From Psychrobacter sp. (lineage in GTDB: Bacteria > Pseudomonadota > Gammaproteobacteria > Pseudomonadales > Moraxellaceae): 62,196 bases of DNA. The stretch covers positions 1-62,196 of the forward strand of contig JAGLBE010000017.1 in assembly GCA_018260445.1 (NCBI GenBank). Reading direction: 5' to 3'. How positions within the stretch are numbered: the first letter of the stretch is position 1; every line of letters begins with the position of its first letter. Made by a program: the position numbers and the translations under genes. Positions 9,026-18,584 of the stretch are shown here, one piece after another. Under the pieces are notes generated by a model that did no database searches, was not told where the DNA came from, and saw nothing but the letters and a program-made list of their open reading frames with translations.

Positions 9026-9652
9026 TCAAAGGGTTGTTTTTGTTTGCCCATCTGCCAAAGCAGCTTCAATTTGAATTTTTAAGGTCACATCTTTCATCAT
9101 ACCACCATCGGTATAGGTGGTCATACCCCAATCAGTTCTATCAATCGTGGTTTCAAAATCACCACCGCACACTTGTGTTTTAGCAATCGGGCTATCATAG
9201 CAATTAAAATTGGTGGCTTTAAGGGTAATCGGATGGGTTTGCCCATGCAAGGTTAAGTCACCAGTCACCGACTCTACTTTATCGCCATTAAATTGCCATT
9301 TGGTCGATTGAAAATAAGCGGTTGGATACTTGTCGACATCAAAAAAATCCGCTGATTTCAAGTGCTTATCAAACGGTTTGATGCCTGTACTTAAGCTGAT
9401 GATAGGTATCGTCACCCCAACAAAGCCCGATTGAGTTTTGGGCGAATAATCCACAATACCAGACAACCCATAAAAACCACCTGCATTGGTCGAGGTGCCA
9501 AAATGATTGACAAAAAAACGGGCATTGGCGTGATGCGGGTCAATCTCATACAAGGCTGCTTGGCTCGATACGCTTACCATACCTAAGCCAGTGAGTGCCA
9601 CCACCGAGAGGGTTGATAGGGCTTTTTTAGTCACTAGTTGCAAAAATGCCAT
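9026..9652 (-). CDS. YceI-family periplasmic protein
   Basis: A 208-residue protein with a clear signal peptide (basic MAFLQLVTKKALSTL, hydrophobic core, likely cleavage after SSQA). The YceI fold follows: YEIDPHHANARFFVNHFG, then FDKHLKSADFFDVDKYPTAYF and LTLHGQTHPITLKATNF. YceI proteins are lipocalin-like and bind isoprenoid-type lipids in the periplasm. AAGGAT precedes ATG 9652. The physiological ligand is unknown. Confidence 0.92.
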   Translation of the reverse strand: MAFLQLVTKKALSTLSVVALTGLGMVSVSSQAALYEIDPHHANARFFVNHFGTSTNAGGFYGLSGIVDYSPKTQSGFVGVTIPIISLSTGIKPFDKHLKSADFFDVDKYPTAYFQSTKWQFNGDKVESVTGDLTLHGQTHPITLKATNFNCYDSPIAKTQVCGGDFETTIDRTDWGMTTYTDGGMMKDVTLKIQIEAALADGQTKTTL

Positions 9653-9821
9653 GATAAATAATCCTTATTAAGTTAAACCAATATAAAATATAAACTGTTT
9701 CTTGTTAATAAGACGACTGGTTTAGTAAAACAGATAGTTTAGCAAAAAAAGCCGGCCGCTATGGTTATTTAACCCAAGGTTACTTATCTTTATGTTATGT
9801 TTTTGTGAGCATGCGGCCGCT

Positions 9822-10271
9822 TTAAGCGCTAGGTTTAATGACGCGACCTAGCAAGGAATTGGCAACCCAAGCTGGACCTATCATTAAAAACTTTAAGTCT
9901 TCAAAGAATGAGGGTTTTTTGCCCTCAATTTTATGACCGACAAATTGACCTATCCAAGCAACCACAAAAATAGCCGCCCAGCCTTTAAACGATAACGGCA
10001 TTAATGCCATTGCCGTTAAGCAAATCAACATAAAACTACCCATTGCCATAAATAGCGGTGTTGATAATCTTAGGTAAAATAACGCCACCAGCATCGCCAG
10101 CACAATGGTGAACCAAGTAGATATCGCCATACTCATGCCCAAAATACTGACAAAGATGGTCGGCACACACAGCCAATGGATTTTTTTATTTAACGAATTT
10201 TGATGGCTCACAGCGTAGTCGGACAGCCATTGATCTAAGCTACGTTTAGCAGAATGTTTACGTGATGACAT
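9822..10271 (-). CDS. Mpo1/YGL010w-like (DUF962) membrane protein
   Basis: The conserved start RSLDQWLSDYAVSHQNSLNK is followed by KIHWLCVPTIFVSILG and three or four membrane segments. This matches the DUF962/Mpo1 family; the yeast member is a dioxygenase acting on 2-hydroxy fatty acids. The His residues HQN and KIHW are in place. I choose ATG 10271 (MSSRKHSAKRSL) because AAGGA lies eight bases upstream. A longer frame to 10340 has no supporting site. Around 150 residues is the normal length. A GC-rich inverted repeat (AAAGCCGGCCGC at 9748-9759, GCGGCCGCTTT at 9813-9823) spans its 3' end. Confidence 0.85.
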   Translation of the reverse strand: MSSRKHSAKRSLDQWLSDYAVSHQNSLNKKIHWLCVPTIFVSILGMSMAISTWFTIVLAMLVALFYLRLSTPLFMAMGSFMLICLTAMALMPLSFKGWAAIFVVAWIGQFVGHKIEGKKPSFFEDLKFLMIGPAWVANSLLGRVIKPSA

Positions 10272-10737
10272 ACCAATATCCTTATTAGTAATGAGTAGAG
10301 GTTTATTATTGCAGTAATTGTGAGCAATGTAAATTGGCATTGGCTGGTTTGCTATGCAATTGGGAAAGAGTTGCTTGCAAAAGCGTTACAAAATCTGGGT
10401 AAAGTTTAAACAGTAGTGAGGGAATGCAGCGTTATAATAAACACTCCTCTACATCTACAGATGCAGATATCAAGGACTTATCTAAAACTTAATAGCTGAC
10501 TTTATAGCTGACTTATTAATAGCTGAATAGCTGAGCGTATCTTAGATTTTGCATGGATTCTGCATGGCTGTGGTGGAGATTGACCCTTTTTTATCCGATA
10601 TGTTTGTAGGTTATCTTATTGCCCTCGGTTTGCTGTTTCTACTTGGATACTTGGATGCTCCCTGTCTTTTTTTGGAGTCGTCAGCTGACTAAGCATTCAT
10701 AAGCTTTTGAATCACAGTATTTTGACTCACAGTAACG

Positions 10738-10765
10738 TCGAATAACAATAATCGAATAACAATAA
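10738..10765. repeat. 14-bp tandem repeat, 2 copies
   Basis: TCGAATAACAATAA occurs twice in direct succession. It is one of several intergenic arrays in this window with a 14-base unit. Confidence 0.85.
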
Positions 10766-10789
10766 TATAGTTAGACCGCTTTCCTCCTG

Positions 10790-10820
10790 CCTAGATGGGT
10801 TACTATCTAGGTATTTTTTT
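10790..10820 (+). terminator. Orphan intrinsic terminator or leader hairpin upstream of glyQ
   Basis: CCTAGAT and ATCTAGG pair across an eight-base loop and are followed within two bases by a seven-T run. It faces glyQ, about 250 bases upstream. No plus-strand gene precedes it, so it may end a small RNA or act in the glyQ leader. Confidence 0.55.
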
Positions 10821-11068
10821 GTCTGCGGTTTGCTAAATAGTGCCTAAACGACGGGCAAACGCAGGCTAAATGGCCAAAGCGGGCTTAGAAACTATCTAAA
10901 TGCCATCGACCCTCGCTAATATATGGATAAAATAGCGGTTTTTTAGTAAGGTAGTCGCTATTGACATGTTTAGAGCGGCGAAGCGGAGATTAGGCTTAGC
11001 AGCGCTTTTTACAATGACCGTTTTTGTGTGTATATTTCATGACTTATTTATCAATTGGCGACCAAACT

Positions 11069-12001
11069 ATGACCTTTCAACAACTCATCTTAACTTTGCA
11101 AACTTTTTGGGCAGACAAGGGCTGTGTGGTGCTGCAACCTTACGATATGGAGATGGGGGCAGGCACCTTTCATACCGCCACTTTTTTGCGATCCTTAGGG
11201 CCTGAGCGCTGGAACGCCGCTTATGTGCAGCCCTCACGCCGCCCAACCGATGGCCGTTATGGTAACAATCCTAACCGTTTGCAGCATTATTATCAATTTC
11301 AAGTGGTGTTAAAACCCAATCCGCCCAATATTCAAGAGTTGTATCTGGACTCGCTAAAAGCCATCGGTGTCGATACCTTGACCCATGATGTGCGTTTTGT
11401 GGAAGATAACTGGGAGTCGCCCACGCTCGGCGCTTGGGGATTGGGCTGGGAGGTGTGGCTCAACGGTATGGAAGTCACCCAGTTCACCTATTTTCAGCAA
11501 GTGGGTGGCATCGAATGCTTTCCGGTCACAGGTGAGATTACTTATGGGCTTGAGCGCCTGGCTATGTATATTCAAGGCGTCGATAGCGTGTATGACTTGG
11601 TGTGGACCGACGGCGAGTTTGGTAAAGTGACTTATGGCGATGTGTTTCATCAAAATGAGGTAGAGCAGTCCACCTATAACTTTGAGCATGCCGATGTGGC
11701 TAAAATGTTTGACCTTTTCGATTTTTATGAGCAGCAAGCCGACAAATTGGTGACAGCAGGGTTGCCATTGCCAGCTTATGAGATGGTGCTTAAAGCCTCG
11801 CATGCTTTTAATCTGCTTGATGCGCGCGGCGCAATTTCGGTCACCGAGCGCCAGCGTTTTATATTAAGAGTACGAACTTTGTCGCGCAAAGTGGCAGAAG
11901 GTTATGTGCAAGCACGGGCAAAACTTGGTTTTCCGCTAGCGGATGCCGCGCATAAAGCCGCAGCGTTAGAGACGTATTTGCCAAAAGATAAGGCGCTATA
12001 A
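11069..12001 (+). CDS. glyQ: Glycine-tRNA ligase alpha subunit
   Basis: The alpha chain of the bacterial alpha2-beta2 glycyl-tRNA synthetase, which carries the catalytic aminoacylation core. Diagnostic stretches are [60 protein letters not shown] and [13 protein letters not shown]. Starting at [11 protein letters not shown] gives 310 residues, the usual family length. In-frame upstream ATGs at 11039 and 11024 are possible, and none of the three has a strong ribosome site. glyS follows after an unusually long gap of 232 bases. Confidence 0.95.
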   Translation: MTFQQLILTLQTFWADKGCVVLQPYDMEMGAGTFHTATFLRSLGPERWNAAYVQPSRRPTDGRYGNNPNRLQHYYQFQVVLKPNPPNIQELYLDSLKAIGVDTLTHDVRFVEDNWESPTLGAWGLGWEVWLNGMEVTQFTYFQQVGGIECFPVTGEITYGLERLAMYIQGVDSVYDLVWTDGEFGKVTYGDVFHQNEVEQSTYNFEHADVAKMFDLFDFYEQQADKLVTAGLPLPAYEMVLKASHAFNLLDARGAISVTERQRFILRVRTLSRKVAEGYVQARAKLGFPLADAAHKAAALETYLPKDKAL

Positions 12002-12003
12002 CG

Positions 12004-12084
12004 ATGCCAACACCATTTGATTCGTTTGTTGCCCGTTTAAAGCAACAAGATTGCGCACCAACCTCCAAAAGGGATATCGTCTAA
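12004..12084 (+). other. 26-codon ORF between glyQ and glyS
   Basis: An ATG two bases after the glyQ stop opens a 26-codon frame beginning MPTPFDSFVARLKQQD. It ends in the spacer where glyQ and glyS are normally adjacent. It could be a translated leader, the stump of a lost gene, or chance. I do not recognise it. Confidence 0.3.
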
Positions 12085-12142
12085 TTCCCATTATCGGCAC
12101 ATGAAGACCTATATGTTTGCATTTGGATATCGTTACGCTAAC

Positions 12143-12163
12143 GGTGCGCTGGGCGCACCCTAC
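12143..12163. repeat. REP-like palindrome between glyQ and glyS
   Basis: GGTGCGCTGGGCGCACC followed by CTAC is the reverse complement of the core at 1105-1125 and the same as the one at 61645-61665 on the other strand. It sits in the glyQ-glyS spacer, where it could stabilise or attenuate the message. Confidence 0.8.
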
Positions 12164-12233
12164 GGCTAAAATAATTTATACTTAACTATAGAATCTAAAT
12201 ATAGCCCAAAACCTTAAAATAATTGAGACCCCC

Positions 12234-14381
12234 ATGACGACTATTTTATTCGAGCTTGGCACCGAAGAGTTGCCGCCAAAAAGTTTAAAACCTTTACAAG
12301 ATGCACTAAAAGCCAGCGTTGAGCAGCAGCTTAACGATGCCAATATTCAATTTGACAGCCTAAAAGCTTTTGCCGCACCAAGACGTTTGGCGTTGCAACT
12401 TGCTGGTATCAGCGATAAACAGCCCGATCGCAGCGAGCAAAAACGCGGCCCTGCTATCAAAGCGGCGTATGATAGCGACGGCAAACCGACCAAAGCTGCG
12501 CAAGGGTTTGCCAAGGGGCTAGGTATTGAGGTGGACGAGCTGATGACCATTCATACCGACAAAGGTGATTATATTGGCTATGAGCAAACCATTGCGGGGC
12601 AGCCGACGACAGAACTATTACCAGCTATCTTGCAAACGGCATTAGACAATTTGCCGATTGCCAAGCGTATGCGTTCTGGCGCTAGCCGTGAAGAATTTGT
12701 GCGCCCGGTCAAATGGTTGGTACTCATGCAAGATGACAAGGTAATTCCGGCGACGATACAGGGATTAACGACAGGGGTATTGAATAACCAAGGGGTGCAA
12801 ACGGGCAATATTACTTTAGGGCATCGCTTTCACGCTGGCGATGCGCTCATTGCGCACGCTGACGATTATGAGCAAGTATTAGACGATGCCAAAGTGATTG
12901 CGGACTTTGCGCGTCGGCAACAGCGCATTGTCGAGCAGGTACAACAGCTTGCCGATGCCGTCAATGCCACGCCGATTATGCCGCAAGATTTGTTAGATGA
13001 GGTGACCAGCTTGGTTGATTTGCCGGTCGCCCTGCGCGCCAGCTTTGAGGCGCGTTTTTTACAAGTGCCACAAGAGGCCTTGATTAAAACCATGCAAGCG
13101 GATCAAAAATATTTTTGTCTGACCGATAGCCACGGCAAGCTACTGCCGTATTTTATTTTTATTAGTAACATCGAGTCCAAAGACCCCGCCCAAGTGATTA
13201 GCGGTAACGAAAAAGTGGTGCGACCCCGATTGGCCGATGCGGAGTTTTTCTTCTTACAAGATCAAAAACAACCCCTATTTGCCCTGACCGATAAACTTAA
13301 AGACCGAGTCTTTCAAGACAAGCTCGGCACTATTTGGCAAAAGTCTGAGCGTATCGCTAAACTGGCGGCTTTTATTGCCACAACGGTACAAGAGCTGGCG
13401 CTAAAGGATGCGACAGCAGCCTATGCTAGCTATGCCCACATTGATATTGAGCAAACCGTACGGGCGGCAATGTTATCCAAGGCCGACCTTGCAAGCACGC
13501 TTGTGGGCGAGTTTGCCGAGCTACAAGGCATTGCTGGCACCTATTATGCCCGTCTTAACGGCGAGCCTGAAGCCGTGGCTGTAGCACTTGAGGAACAATA
13601 CTTGCCCAAGTTTAGCGGCGATGCCTTGCCACAAACCCCTATTGGAATTTGCCTTGCATTAGCTGACCGTTTGGATACCTTAGTGGGTATATTTGGTATT
13701 GACGAAGTTCCCACAGGTTCAAAAGATCCGTTTAGCCTGCGCCGTGCGGCGATTGGCGTACTGCGCATCTTGATTGAAAAAAAGCTACCGATTAATTTAA
13801 TCAGCTTGGTAGAGCAAGCGATTTTAAATTATGAGGGCAAACTACCTAAAATGGGCGATACCTTTACCCAAGTGATAGAGTTTATTAACTCACGGTACCG
13901 GGCCATGTATACCGAGCAGGGCATAAGTGTGGATACCATTCAAGCGGTGCAGGCGATTAACCCGCATATGCCGCTCGACTTTGACCAGCGCATACGGGCG
14001 GTGAGTGAGTTTCGAGCGTTGCCCCAAGCGGCCACCTTGGCCGAGAACAATAAGCGGGTGGCCAATATTTTGGCAAAGTCTGAAGGCGAGTTGAGTGCCG
14101 ATGCCAAGATAGACCTAACTTTATTGATAGAGGACGCCGAAAAAGACCTGTTTAATGTGGTGGTTGAGCTACAAAGTGTCGTACCGCCTTTGCAAGTGGC
14201 GGCGCAATATCAGGCTATTTTACAAGCCTTAACCCAACTGGATGCGCCATTAACCAAGTTTTTTGCTAGGGTGATGGTCAATGTGGATGACAGCGCACTC
14301 AAGCGCAATCGCCTAACGTTGCTTAAGGTCGTTCGTGAGTTATTTTTGACCGTGGCAGACGTGGGCGTGTTGCAAATTTAG
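12234..14381 (+). CDS. glyS: Glycine-tRNA ligase beta subunit
   Basis: The beta chain of glycyl-tRNA synthetase supplies tRNA recognition. It begins TTILFELGTEELPPKSLKPL, followed by FAAPRRLAL, FVRPVKWLVLM, LGHRFH and DQKYFCLTDSHGKLLPYFIF, all classic GlyS blocks. The C-terminal half has LADRLDTLVGIFGIDEVPTGSKDPFSLRRAA and a DALR-like anticodon domain. 715 residues is slightly above the usual 690. It depends on GlyQ for activity. Confidence 0.97.
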   Translation: MTTILFELGTEELPPKSLKPLQDALKASVEQQLNDANIQFDSLKAFAAPRRLALQLAGISDKQPDRSEQKRGPAIKAAYDSDGKPTKAAQGFAKGLGIEVDELMTIHTDKGDYIGYEQTIAGQPTTELLPAILQTALDNLPIAKRMRSGASREEFVRPVKWLVLMQDDKVIPATIQGLTTGVLNNQGVQTGNITLGHRFHAGDALIAHADDYEQVLDDAKVIADFARRQQRIVEQVQQLADAVNATPIMPQDLLDEVTSLVDLPVALRASFEARFLQVPQEALIKTMQADQKYFCLTDSHGKLLPYFIFISNIESKDPAQVISGNEKVVRPRLADAEFFFLQDQKQPLFALTDKLKDRVFQDKLGTIWQKSERIAKLAAFIATTVQELALKDATAAYASYAHIDIEQTVRAAMLSKADLASTLVGEFAELQGIAGTYYARLNGEPEAVAVALEEQYLPKFSGDALPQTPIGICLALADRLDTLVGIFGIDEVPTGSKDPFSLRRAAIGVLRILIEKKLPINLISLVEQAILNYEGKLPKMGDTFTQVIEFINSRYRAMYTEQGISVDTIQAVQAINPHMPLDFDQRIRAVSEFRALPQAATLAENNKRVANILAKSEGELSADAKIDLTLLIEDAEKDLFNVVVELQSVVPPLQVAAQYQAILQALTQLDAPLTKFFARVMVNVDDSALKRNRLTLLKVVRELFLTVADVGVLQI

Positions 14382-14554
14382 CCGTTAGCCGATATTAGTT
14401 AGGCGCCATGGTGGAACCTTCCAACACGTGCTAAGTTACAAGTTACTATTATTTATTTTTGTCTGGCTATAGCATACTATTGGGCGACTTTATCCTACCT
14501 TAACATCCTACTTTCAAATCATCATTGGTTTTCCTATTCACTGCGAGCAATGCC

Positions 14555-15760
14555 ATGATAAATAGCTTGACGCAAGGCACGCTAACCCAGCGTATCCTTG
14601 CAACCACGTTGTTGGCGGGGTTGTTTTTTTTGTGCTTTAAAATAGTCGATTTTTTTATTGTGCCAGCGTTATGGGCCGCCATTTTGGCCTATGTGACCTT
14701 TCCTATTTATAAATTTTTTCATGAAAAAGTTAAGCTAAGTCCCGGTATGAGCGCGGGTATCATGACGGTTAGCATCTCGTTAATCATTGGTATTCCTATT
14801 ATAATTGGGCTGTTTATTTTGCAGCAAGAAGCCTTAGGGCTGTATGCGGAAGTATTGCGGCGCATTAAAGCGGGGTATTTTGACCTACCCGATAGCATTA
14901 AAAACCTACCGGTTATTGGACAGCAAATTAAAGATGAGCTTTGGCGCATCAATAAAGACCCGGATGCGGCCTTACTGGCGATTAAATCTTGGGTCCAGTC
15001 CCATTTGTACTATGGCAAAGTGGCTTTAGACGCCACGGTAAGCGGCATGGCAAAGCTTGGCATGGCACTAATGACCCTGTTTTTCTTTTATCGCGATGGC
15101 ATCAATTTAGTGAAACAGATACGCCGCGCTCTACGCAATATTATTGGCAATCGTATTGATGGCTATATCGACTCAGTGGGGGCGACCACACAGGCCGTGG
15201 TGTACGGCATTGGCCTAACTGCTTTGGCACAAGCGGTGCTATCAGGTGTTGGGTACTATTTTGCTGGTGCGCCAAACCCCATTTTGTTAACCCTTGCCAC
15301 GTTTGTGATTGCCCTTATTCCTTTTGGCACCCCTTTTGCTTGGGGCGGTGTGGCATTATATTTAATGAGCCAAGGCCATGTTACCGAAGGCATTGGCTTA
15401 GGTTTGTGGGGTATGCTGGTGGTTAGCTGGATTGATAATTTAATACGGCCAATAGTGATTAGTGGCGCAACAAAAATACCGTTTATCATTATTTTTATTG
15501 GCGTTTTGGGCGGACTTACCGCTTTTGGATTTATTGGCCTGTTCACAGGCCCTGTGGTATTGGCGATAGGCCTTGCCGTCTGGCGTGAGTGGTTAAATCA
15601 AAACTTTAAAGTGGTCTTTGCGCCAAATTATATGGGTTTGGACCAGCGGCTCTGGCAACCTGTTGATATTTCTTTGCACGAGGAATATGCCCCTAATAGC
15701 CTCTTTTTTGCAAGACACAATTTGATGTCTGATAGTGTAAAAAGCGAGGATTCGCATTAA
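14555..15760 (+). CDS. AI-2E-family (YdiK/PerM-like) permease
   Basis: About eight membrane segments with the family pattern: a paired N-terminal hairpin (LLAGLFFLCFKIVDFFIVPA), a long extracytoplasmic region, then GIGLTALAQAVLSGVGYYFAG, LLTLATFVIALIPFGTPFAW and VISGATKIPFIIIFIGVLGG. Members were first linked to autoinducer-2 export; many are uncharacterised exchangers. I start at ATG 14555 (MINSLTQG) rather than a TTG ten codons earlier; neither has a strong ribosome site. pdxB begins two bases after its stop, so the two form an operon. Confidence 0.87.
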   Translation: MINSLTQGTLTQRILATTLLAGLFFLCFKIVDFFIVPALWAAILAYVTFPIYKFFHEKVKLSPGMSAGIMTVSISLIIGIPIIIGLFILQQEALGLYAEVLRRIKAGYFDLPDSIKNLPVIGQQIKDELWRINKDPDAALLAIKSWVQSHLYYGKVALDATVSGMAKLGMALMTLFFFYRDGINLVKQIRRALRNIIGNRIDGYIDSVGATTQAVVYGIGLTALAQAVLSGVGYYFAGAPNPILLTLATFVIALIPFGTPFAWGGVALYLMSQGHVTEGIGLGLWGMLVVSWIDNLIRPIVISGATKIPFIIIFIGVLGGLTAFGFIGLFTGPVVLAIGLAVWREWLNQNFKVVFAPNYMGLDQRLWQPVDISLHEEYAPNSLFFARHNLMSDSVKSEDSH

Positions 15761-15762
15761 CA

Positions 15763-17001
15763 ATGCCAGATACGTCACGTCAGTCGCAAGCCATTACCCT
15801 AATTGCCGATAGTAATATTGCTCATTTGGCCGATTATTTTAACCCAACCCAACTAGGCGTGCCTATCACGTTAATTGCGGTAGCCGGACGTGACATGACC
15901 GCTGAGCTGATTGAGGCGCAGCAACCCGATGCACTGCTGGTACGTTCAGTCACCCAAGTGGATGCCTCTTTATTACAGGGCAATCGCAGTGTGCAGTTTG
16001 TGGGCTCGGCAACGATTGGCACGGATCATATTGACCAAACCTATTTAAGCCAGCGGGGTATTGCATTTGCCAATGCTGCGGGCAGTAGCAAGCATTCGGT
16101 GGCGCAATATGTGTTGAGCGCCATTTTAACCCTGCGCCCTGAGTATGCACCTGATGATTATGATAAAAACAGCAACGATACCTGCAGGAGCAACAGCACA
16201 GATGACGCTACAGATAACGCTACAGATAGAAACAACCCGCCAGTCAAGCTTGGGATTATTGGGCTGGGCAATATTGGTAGCACGCTAGCCGCCTACGCCC
16301 AAGACTTGGGCTGGCAGGTATTGGGCCACGACCCCCTGTTGCCACCATCGTCGCTTAATAACGTCAGTTTTAAGGCGCTGCTGACCCAAAGTGATGTCAT
16401 CAGTTTGCATGTGCCATTGACCACAGCATCACAAAGCAAATACCCCACCTATCATTTGATTGACGCCCACGCACTAGCGATGATGCCACCTACTACTGTG
16501 TTGCTTAATACGGCGCGTGGCGCGGTGATTAGCGAGTCCGCTTTACTAAAGGATAGTCAACAACATCAACGTCAAATTGTTTTAGATGTTTTTGAACACG
16601 AACCTAAAGTGTCTCAACAATTATTGCAACAGCTTAGCATTGCCACCCCGCATATCGCCGGCTATACGCTAGAGGGCAAGCTGCGTGGCACCCAGATGAT
16701 ATTTGAGGCCTTTGTTAAGGTGTTTGCAGACCGTCTACAATTGAGTGCTGTATCCACAATGAAGCAGCTATTACCGCCCAATCCGTATTACTGGCAACAG
16801 TTACACGCCAATCTTAGTCAACTAACTGCCTATTACGACATTATGGCAGACGATGCCTTGTTAAGAGCGGGCGTTGGTGTTAAACGCGAGTGTTTTTCGA
16901 GTGCGTCGGGTGCGTCAGATGTATCGGGCGTATCAGGTGCCGCTTTTGATAACTTACGCAAAAACTATGCGCTACGCCGTGAATGGCTGTTTAATGTTTG
17001 A
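15763..17001 (+). CDS. pdxB: Erythronate-4-phosphate dehydrogenase
   Basis: PdxB oxidises 4-phosphoerythronate in the DXP-dependent pathway to pyridoxal phosphate. It is a D-2-hydroxyacid dehydrogenase: NAD site LGIIGLGNIGSTLAAYAQDL from 163, catalytic Arg in NTARGAVI, Glu in DVFEHEP, and His in TPHIAGYT. The early DALLVRSVTQVD and GTDHID blocks fit PdxB rather than SerA. A polar repeat-like insertion (DDYDKNSNDTCRSNSTDDAT, about 131-158) sits just before the NAD motif. A Ser/Gly/Val run (SSASGASDVSGVSG) lies near the C-terminus. Both look like local repeat expansion. It is tightly coupled to the upstream permease. Confidence 0.94.
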   Translation: MPDTSRQSQAITLIADSNIAHLADYFNPTQLGVPITLIAVAGRDMTAELIEAQQPDALLVRSVTQVDASLLQGNRSVQFVGSATIGTDHIDQTYLSQRGIAFANAAGSSKHSVAQYVLSAILTLRPEYAPDDYDKNSNDTCRSNSTDDATDNATDRNNPPVKLGIIGLGNIGSTLAAYAQDLGWQVLGHDPLLPPSSLNNVSFKALLTQSDVISLHVPLTTASQSKYPTYHLIDAHALAMMPPTTVLLNTARGAVISESALLKDSQQHQRQIVLDVFEHEPKVSQQLLQQLSIATPHIAGYTLEGKLRGTQMIFEAFVKVFADRLQLSAVSTMKQLLPPNPYYWQQLHANLSQLTAYYDIMADDALLRAGVGVKRECFSSASGASDVSGVSGAAFDNLRKNYALRREWLFNV

Positions 17002-17056
17002 GCCATAAGCCTATTAGTTTTTACTGCCTGTTTTTTACTGCAAAAAAGAGAGTTGC

Positions 17057-18094
17057 ATGTTGCCATTTAATTCCAGTTCTGAACCCAGCCAGCCAGCCAA
17101 GCAGCCACCAAATCATCAATCTGACCCGAGCATGGACTATCAGCCGACCATGAGCCTTGATATGGCATATCGCCGTGCCGATATGTTGGCTAAAATTCGC
17201 CAGTTTTTTGCCAATCGCCACGTGCTTGAGGTACAAACGCCGGTGTTGTCGCAAGCTGGGAATAGCGATATGTTTGTGCCCTCAATATCCGCTAACATGG
17301 TTATAAGAGATAAGCCACAGACTTATTATCTACATACCTCGCCCGAATTTGCGATGAAGCGCATGTTGGCAGCATGGCAGGTGCCCATATATCAAATTTG
17401 CCCGGTGTTTCGTGATAATGAGGTGGGACAACGCCATAATAGCGAGTTTACGATGCTAGAGTGGTATCGACCTAACATGACCTTAACCGAGCTTGGCAAT
17501 GAGCTCAGCGATTTGTTGGCGGTTGTCTATGGGCATGCGCAAATTATGACCCATTATAGCTATGGGCAAGCGTTTATGGATTATGTGGGCATTCATCCGC
17601 TCAGCGCCAGCTGCGATGTGCTATCGGCCATTGCGGCAGATAAAGGGATGACCGGCATTGATATAGGTGATGACCATCAAGGTTGGCTGGATGTGCTGTT
17701 TAGCCATTTGGTCGAGCCGCATTTGGGGCATGATATGCCCACGCTGATTACCGACTATCCTCCTGCCACTGCCGCTTTGGCCAAAGTTGCCACAGACCAG
17801 CAAGGCAATGCGGTAGCCAAACGCTTTGAGCTCTATATCAATGGGATTGAGATTGCCAATGCCTACGATGAGCTGGCAGACAGTAAGGCACTAAGGGCCC
17901 GTTTTGAAGCTGATAATAACGAGCGAGCCAAGCGGGGATTGCCAGTGATGCCCATTGATGAGCGCTTATTAGCGGCTTGCGATGACTTGCCCGAGTGTAG
18001 TGGTATTGCGCTGGGCATTGATAGGCTGCTGATGGTATTAACGGGAGCAAAAACGCTGGATGCGGTGATTGGGTTTGGGGTGGGTAGGGCGTGA
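17057..18094 (+). CDS. epmA: Elongation factor P beta-lysyl ligase
   Basis: EpmA (PoxA/GenX/YjeA) is a class II LysRS paralogue that attaches beta-lysine to elongation factor P. The match rests on RRADMLAKIRQFFANRHVLE, YYLHTSPEFAMKRMLAAW, QICPVFRDNEVGQRHNSEFT, MLEWYRP and CSGIALGIDRLLMVLTG, with no anticodon-binding domain, which separates it from true LysRS. 345 residues include a Ser/Pro/Gln-rich N-terminal tail of about 30 residues not usual in the family, so the start may lie at a later ATG such as MDYQPTMSL. Confidence 0.94.
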   Translation: MLPFNSSSEPSQPAKQPPNHQSDPSMDYQPTMSLDMAYRRADMLAKIRQFFANRHVLEVQTPVLSQAGNSDMFVPSISANMVIRDKPQTYYLHTSPEFAMKRMLAAWQVPIYQICPVFRDNEVGQRHNSEFTMLEWYRPNMTLTELGNELSDLLAVVYGHAQIMTHYSYGQAFMDYVGIHPLSASCDVLSAIAADKGMTGIDIGDDHQGWLDVLFSHLVEPHLGHDMPTLITDYPPATAALAKVATDQQGNAVAKRFELYINGIEIANAYDELADSKALRARFEADNNERAKRGLPVMPIDERLLAACDDLPECSGIALGIDRLLMVLTGAKTLDAVIGFGVGRA

Positions 18095-18112
18095 TGCTGG
18101 GATTAATAGTGA

Positions 18113-18562
18113 CTAGCGCACCAATTTATTTAACCCATCGGCAAACTGTTTTTTATCTTTATCCGAATAGGGTTTTTGCCCGCCCATTTGGGTTAAATCG
18201 AGTACACCGGTTGCGCGCATGGTGTCCATAAAGTCACGAGCGTTGAGTTTTTGCTTGATGTTGTTTTTATCATAAATAATGCCATGCGGAGTCAGCACCT
18301 GCCCGCCATTGTCTAGCACATCGTTGGCGAGCGGAATATCGCTGGTAATCACCAAGTCGCCTAGTTCGACATTATCAGCAATATAATCATCCGCCACATC
18401 AAACCCCGAGCCCACCACTTGCATGGTAATCAGTGGCGATTTGCGCACTTTAATCGGTTGATTGGCGACAAAAATAGCGGGGGTATTGGTGCGCAGTACC
18501 GTTTTGATAATTAAGTCCTTAACCACCAAGGGGCAAGCATCAGCATCTATCCAAATTTTCAT
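18113..18562 (-). CDS. yaiI: YaiI/YqxD family protein (UPF0178)
   Basis: A 149-residue DUF188/UPF0178 protein. It begins KIWIDADACPLVVKDLI and contains GSGFDVADDYIADNVELGDL, VITSDIPLAND and LTPHGIIYDKNNI, the conserved family blocks. The fold is PIN-like; function is not established. AAGAGAG precedes ATG 18562. It is convergent with epmA with only 18 bases between stops. Confidence 0.93.
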   Translation of the reverse strand: MKIWIDADACPLVVKDLIIKTVLRTNTPAIFVANQPIKVRKSPLITMQVVGSGFDVADDYIADNVELGDLVITSDIPLANDVLDNGGQVLTPHGIIYDKNNIKQKLNARDFMDTMRATGVLDLTQMGGQKPYSDKDKKQFADGLNKLVR

Positions 18563-18584
18563 CGCAGACTCTCTTTATAGTCAA

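Larger units (their letters stand above)
10272..11068. other. Long intergenic region upstream of glyQ
   Basis: About 800 bases lie between the divergent Mpo1-like gene and glyQ. It contains TAGCTGA-type repeats near 10490-10535, a 14-bp tandem repeat (10738-10765) and a hairpin with a T-run (10790-10820). An open frame of 42 codons at 10564-10692 has one hydrophobic segment (MFVGYLIALGLLFLLGYL) but no ribosome binding site, so I do not call it a gene. The terminator has no annotated gene feeding it, so a small RNA or a glyQ leader transcript is possible. Confidence 0.5.

Noticed and set aside
10272-10340. Longer N-terminus for the Mpo1-like protein
   Set aside because: AAGGA sits just before ATG 10271, and the extra residues are not family-like.
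11354-11803. 149-codon minus-strand ORF inside glyQ
   Set aside because: A shadow frame of a highly conserved gene on the other strand.
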